Shown piece after piece: positions 6,784 through 7,843 of a DNA stretch of 7,843 nt. Source of the stretch: SLLW01 sp964388615. GTDB lineage: Bacteria > Bacteroidota > Rhodothermia > Balneolales > Natronogracilivirgulaceae. The notes beneath the pieces are model-generated. The model saw nothing but the letters and a program-made list of their open reading frames with translations. It did no database searches and was not told the DNA's origin. The stretch is from assembly GCA_964388615.1 (NCBI GenBank), contig CAYMBG010000112.1, positions 1 through 7,843 of the forward strand, in the 5' to 3' direction. How positions within the stretch are numbered: position 1 is the stretch's first letter; each line of letters starts with the position of its first letter. Both the position numbers and the translations under genes were made by a program.

Positions 6784-7032
6784 CGGTAATGTTGGGATCG
6801 TGGGTTGAATCCCCGATACTGTCACGCAGTTTCAACTAAACTGGTCGTGGAGTGCTTTAGGAGTGAATATCGCCGTAATTCAGCGATACACTCTTGCCCT
6901 CCTCTACGTATTGCTGATTGAATCTTCGTGACCCTTGAAGGGGAATGATATGTAAGAACTGTGCATAGTACATACCAATCGTGTGGCGGGGAAGCCATTC
7001 GTGAGGTATCGGCAAAAAAAGTTGTATTACCC
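6784..7032. promoter_or_regulatory. Region upstream of dapB, probably a divergent regulatory region
   Basis: 249 bp with no convincing gene. Its left part (6784-6835) may still encode the N-terminus of the cobalamin-binding protein: on the minus strand two frames run open into the gap, one beginning TTG at 6835 (KLRDSIGDSTHDPN...) and one beginning GTG at 6825 (TVSGIQPTIPTLP). The rest should contain the promoter of dapB and that of the minus-strand operon. I see no clear -35/-10 pair. A strong hairpin lies at 6861-6893 and a small CCCTT-G-AAGGG inverted repeat at 6931-6941. No lysine riboswitch core could be recognised. A minus-strand open frame ending at 6857 reads plausibly as protein for about 38 residues (ending LNYGDIHS) but has no family I recognise. 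Confidence 0.5.
6861..6893. repeat. Imperfect inverted repeat / hairpin in the dapB upstream region
   Basis: GAGTG (6861-6865) pairs with CACTC (6889-6893) and, after a two-base AA bulge, TATCGC (6868-6873) pairs with GCGATA (6883-6888), leaving a nine-base loop CGTAATTCA. That is 11 Watson-Crick pairs. There is no T-run after it on either strand, so it is not a standard intrinsic terminator; a leader structure or a regulator binding site is more likely. It is about 140 bp upstream of dapB. Confidence 0.55.
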
Positions 7033-7749
7033 ATGACGAAAATCGCATTAGTAGGAGCCGGGAAAACCGGTGGTGAAGTATTGCATCTTACGCGCAACAA
7101 ACCCGGGATCAGGGTTACGATATTTGATATTGATAATCCCCCCACGGCCTCTAAACTAAAGGGACACGACATTGCCATCTGTTTTCTTCCCGGTGGCCCA
7201 TTTCTCGAAGCCATACCGGAACTACTTGAAGCCGGAATCCCGGTTGTTACCGGATCCACCGGTTTTTCATGGCCGGATGGTCAGCAGGCCTTTTCTGACA
7301 GATTAAGGGAAAAGGGACTTATGTGGGTACATGCAAACAATTTTAGTTTGGGTATGAACATCATGCACGAAATGATCCGAATATTAGGTGAAGCGGTTTC
7401 GTTGTATGATGACTGGAGTTATTCCCTGCACGAAGTTCACCATACCGGGAAAAAAGATGCTCCGAGCGGAACAGCACTGGCCTGGAAGCAGTGGCTCGGA
7501 CGGCCGGTAGCGATAACTTCAGAGCGAACAGGAGATGTGGTCGGTGAACACGCGCTCACATTATCTACACCATTTGAAAATATCACAGTGTCACATTCGG
7601 CCCGGGATCGTCGGATATTTGCTTCTGGAGCGCTTTGGACGGCAAAGCAAATACTTGCGGAGTATGACAACATGACCCCGGGGTTGTATGACATCCAACA
7701 GATCGCGTTGGAGAAACTCTGGAAGAATGCCAATAACAAAGCCGAATAG
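7033..7749 (+). CDS. dapB: 4-hydroxy-tetrahydrodipicolinate reductase (DapB)
   Basis: 238 aa from the ATG at 7033. The frame is open further upstream, to 6961, but those residues do not resemble DapB and the Rossmann fold begins right after this ATG. DapB reduces 4-hydroxy-tetrahydrodipicolinate with NAD(P)H in the diaminopimelate/lysine pathway. The N-terminal glycine-rich loop is VGAGKTGGEV (residues 7-16), with Asp32/Asp34 at the end of strand 2, where cofactor choice is set. TGSTGFS (73-79) is the conserved T-G-T-T-G-type loop. The active site HHTGKKDAPSGTA (136-148) provides His136, Lys140 and the substrate-binding SGT. The protein is shorter than the 273 aa E. coli enzyme, mainly in the Rossmann part, as in other short DapBs. 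The Shine-Dalgarno is weak; an A-rich run precedes the start. dapA follows after 33 nt, so the two form a lysine operon. Confidence 0.93.
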   Translation: MTKIALVGAGKTGGEVLHLTRNKPGIRVTIFDIDNPPTASKLKGHDIAICFLPGGPFLEAIPELLEAGIPVVTGSTGFSWPDGQQAFSDRLREKGLMWVHANNFSLGMNIMHEMIRILGEAVSLYDDWSYSLHEVHHTGKKDAPSGTALAWKQWLGRPVAITSERTGDVVGEHALTLSTPFENITVSHSARDRRIFASGALWTAKQILAEYDNMTPGLYDIQQIALEKLWKNANNKAE

Positions 7750-7782
7750 CAGATTTGTACCATCCCATAATATTTTAGACCA

Positions 7783-7843
7783 ATGGATCACGTAAACAAT
7801 CGTTTAAACAACCCCCTGTGGACCGCCCTGGTTACTCCACTCA
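7783..7843 (+). CDS. dapA: 4-hydroxy-tetrahydrodipicolinate synthase (DapA), N-terminal fragment cut by the window end
   Basis: The ATG at 7783 opens a frame that reads MDHVNNRLNNPLWTALVTPL and runs off the window. LWTALVTP is the characteristic first strand of the DapA (beta/alpha)8 barrel, in which the following residues bind pyruvate-derived intermediates. DapA makes the substrate of DapB, and the position directly downstream of dapB (33 nt gap, same strand) fits. Only 20 codons are visible, so the rest of the gene, including the catalytic Lys and Tyr, cannot be checked. No clear Shine-Dalgarno is seen. Related barrel enzymes (N-acetylneuraminate lyase family) share this start, but the context makes DapA much more likely. 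Confidence 0.82.
   Translation, partial: MDHVNNRLNNPLWTALVTPL

Noticed and set aside
6784..6830. A GGGTTGAATCCCC stretch that resembles a tRNA T-arm near 6802-6814
   Set aside because: The five-base stem does not pair properly and no acceptor, D or anticodon arms can be built around it; the left side is lost in the gap.
6961..7032. Longer DapB start at 6961
   Set aside because: The 24 extra residues have no DapB similarity and precede the first Rossmann strand, which normally begins within a few residues of the start.
6784..7032. Lysine riboswitch upstream of dapB
   Set aside because: I could not find the conserved L-box core or its multi-helix junction; only one isolated hairpin is seen.
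1..7843. CRISPR array, insertion sequence, prophage or toxin-antitoxin genes
   Set aside because: No spaced direct repeats, transposase or integrase motifs, or small paired genes of those types are visible on either strand.

Overview
The window looks like bacterial chromosome from a draft or metagenome assembly: two 100-N runs (3628-3727 and 6684-6783) are scaffold-gap placeholders, and both fall inside or against genes. Base composition is moderate. Shine-Dalgarno sites are weak or absent, several starts appear to be TTG, and gene content is that of a Gram-negative aerobe. I suspect a Bacteroidota/Rhodothermota/Balneolota-type organism, but this is a low-confidence inference from style, not from a marker gene.

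Layout. (1) 26-4080: a divergent tesA / ybbA-ybbP locus. A secreted or membrane-anchored GDSL esterase (TesA-like, minus strand) faces away from an ABC ATPase (YbbA/LolD type) and its large two-FtsX-domain permease (YbbP type), which start-stop overlap. The same divergent order is found in E. coli (tesA / ybbA-ybbP). The permease is interrupted by the first N-run, but its reading clearly resumes at 3730 and ends at 4080, so it is one gene. (2) 4109-6683 and probably further: a minus-strand operon read in the order cobalamin-binding protein, soluble histidine kinase, CPBP/CAAX intramembrane protease. The three genes are 12 nt apart or overlap by 8 nt. (3) 6784-7032: a non-coding or uncertain stretch with a strong imperfect hairpin, between the divergent operon and dapB. 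(4) 7033-7843: dapB (dihydrodipicolinate reductase) followed by the first 20 codons of dapA, i.e. lysine/diaminopimelate biosynthesis.

The most interesting part is the minus-strand operon. Its first protein carries the W-x9-EH motif and the E-x-H-x-x-G cobalamin lower-ligand motif that characterise the light-sensing module of CarH/LitR photoreceptors. In place of a MerR DNA-binding domain it has an all-helical N-terminal region, and its neighbour is a kinase without any sensor domain. The simplest reading is a B12-based (possibly light-responsive) sensor that feeds a separate histidine kinase, with a membrane protease as third member. The sensor and kinase genes are in the same reading frame, separated only by a tandem TAA TAA and three codons, which suggests a split fusion or termination-reinitiation coupling. 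The function is inferred; the motifs and the gene arrangement are read directly.
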